NCBI GenBank assembly: GCA_045402695.1
Contig: JAWPNA010000058.1
Coordinates: 1-17,034, forward strand
DNA from: JAWPNA01 sp045402695
GTDB taxonomy: Bacteria > Acidobacteriota > Polarisedimenticolia > JACPZX01 > DASXTC01
DNA length: 17,034 nt
Reading direction: 5' to 3'
The position numbers were made by a program, and so were the translations under genes. The stretch's first letter is position 1, and each line of letters starts with the position of its first letter. Below, piece by piece: positions 16,902 to 17,034 of the stretch. Below the pieces are notes generated by a model that was given only the letters and a program-made list of their open reading frames with translations, ran no database searches and was not told where the DNA came from.

Positions 16902-16941
16902 GTGCTCTGGAGTGCTCCCCAGTGCTCTGGAGTGCTCCCCA
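16902..16941. repeat. 20-bp perfect tandem duplication
   Basis: Two head-to-tail copies of GTGCTCTGGAGTGCTCCCCA (16902-16921 and 16922-16941). Each copy is made of two related 10-mers, GTGCTCTGGA and GTGCTCCCCA, so the array is effectively four 10-bp units. It ends 5 bases before the inferred 3' boundary of the group II intron. Too few copies for a CRISPR or standard VNTR call. Confidence 0.85.
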
Positions 16942-16946
16942 GTCTT

Positions 16947-17034
16947 GTCGGAGTAGGAATGCCCCTCACGGGGCACCCCCTCCCCAGATCCGGACGTGCG
17001 GCATTACCGCATCCGGCTCCCGCCTTGGGTGGCA
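16947..17034 (-). mobile_element. Group II intron, 3' end (domains V and VI), partial
   Basis: Minus strand. Domain V is bases 16987-17019: it opens GAGCCGGATGCGG and closes CCGCACGTCCGGATC, with the catalytic AGC triad at 17018-17016, a short UAAU-type apical loop and the expected 2-base bulge. Domain VI is bases 16947-16986: UGCCCC/GGGGCA closed by a GUGA tetraloop, then a G-rich/CU-rich lower stem interrupted by an unpaired A in CCTACTCC. That A (base 16954) is the eighth nucleotide from the predicted 3' splice end GAC, as expected for the branch point. The rest of the ribozyme and any intron-encoded reverse transcriptase would lie to the right of the window. The downstream exon is the tandem-repeat/tRNA-like region. 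Confidence 0.8.

Noticed and set aside
16902..16941. Tandem repeat considered as a CRISPR fragment
   Set aside because: Copies abut without spacers, only two units, and no cas genes in the window.
16709..16969. 86-codon minus-strand frame across the right-end region
   Set aside because: It reads through group II domain VI and the tRNA-like 3' end (giving the typical spurious RRGFDSRRLHQ), so it is not a credible protein.

Overview
The window is a dense, high-GC bacterial chromosomal segment. Long antisense shadow ORFs run opposite nearly every gene, as expected at this GC content. The mix of genes (a secreted M1 peptidase, a YqeY-like protein, a SWIM/SNF2 helicase, a full-length Lhr helicase and a corrinoid methyltransferase cluster) fits a free-living soil or sediment lineage of an Acidobacteria-like or candidate-phylum type. 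No rRNA or other phylogenetic marker is present, so taxonomy stays open.

Layout. (1) 1-1991, minus: an exported M1-family zinc peptidase, cut by the left edge. (2) 2270-7293, plus: a yqeY-like gene, a 1121-residue SWIM zinc-finger SNF2 helicase, and an APH-like kinase-fold gene 7 bp behind it. (3) 7373-8207, plus: an MNT/HEPN (MntA/HepT) toxin-antitoxin pair whose genes overlap by 59 bp; both diagnostic motifs are intact. (4) 8248-12207, minus: Lhr-type helicase. (5) 12409-16100, plus: four tightly packed or overlapping genes for corrinoid-dependent methyl transfer: an MttB-family methyltransferase, a MetH-type reactivation-domain protein, a corrinoid carrier, and a homocysteine S-methyltransferase. 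(6) 16080-17034: a mobile-DNA scar made of a C-terminal fragment of a DUF4143-type ATPase, a sequence resembling a tRNA/tmRNA 3' end, a 20-bp tandem duplication, and the 3' end (domains V and VI) of a group II intron entering on the minus strand from beyond the right edge.

The most interesting system is region 5. It supplies three of the four modules of cobalamin-dependent methionine synthase (homocysteine, B12-binding and reactivation modules) as separate proteins, but no methyl-tetrahydrofolate (pterin-binding) module. An MttB-family protein takes its place. The simplest reading is a split methionine synthase fed by a methylated amine or betaine-like donor: donor -> MttB-like -> Co-methyl corrinoid protein -> homocysteine -> methionine, with the second gene repairing oxidised cobalamin. 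The donor cannot be read from sequence. The right-edge scar and the toxin-antitoxin pair are the two places where gene gain is visible.
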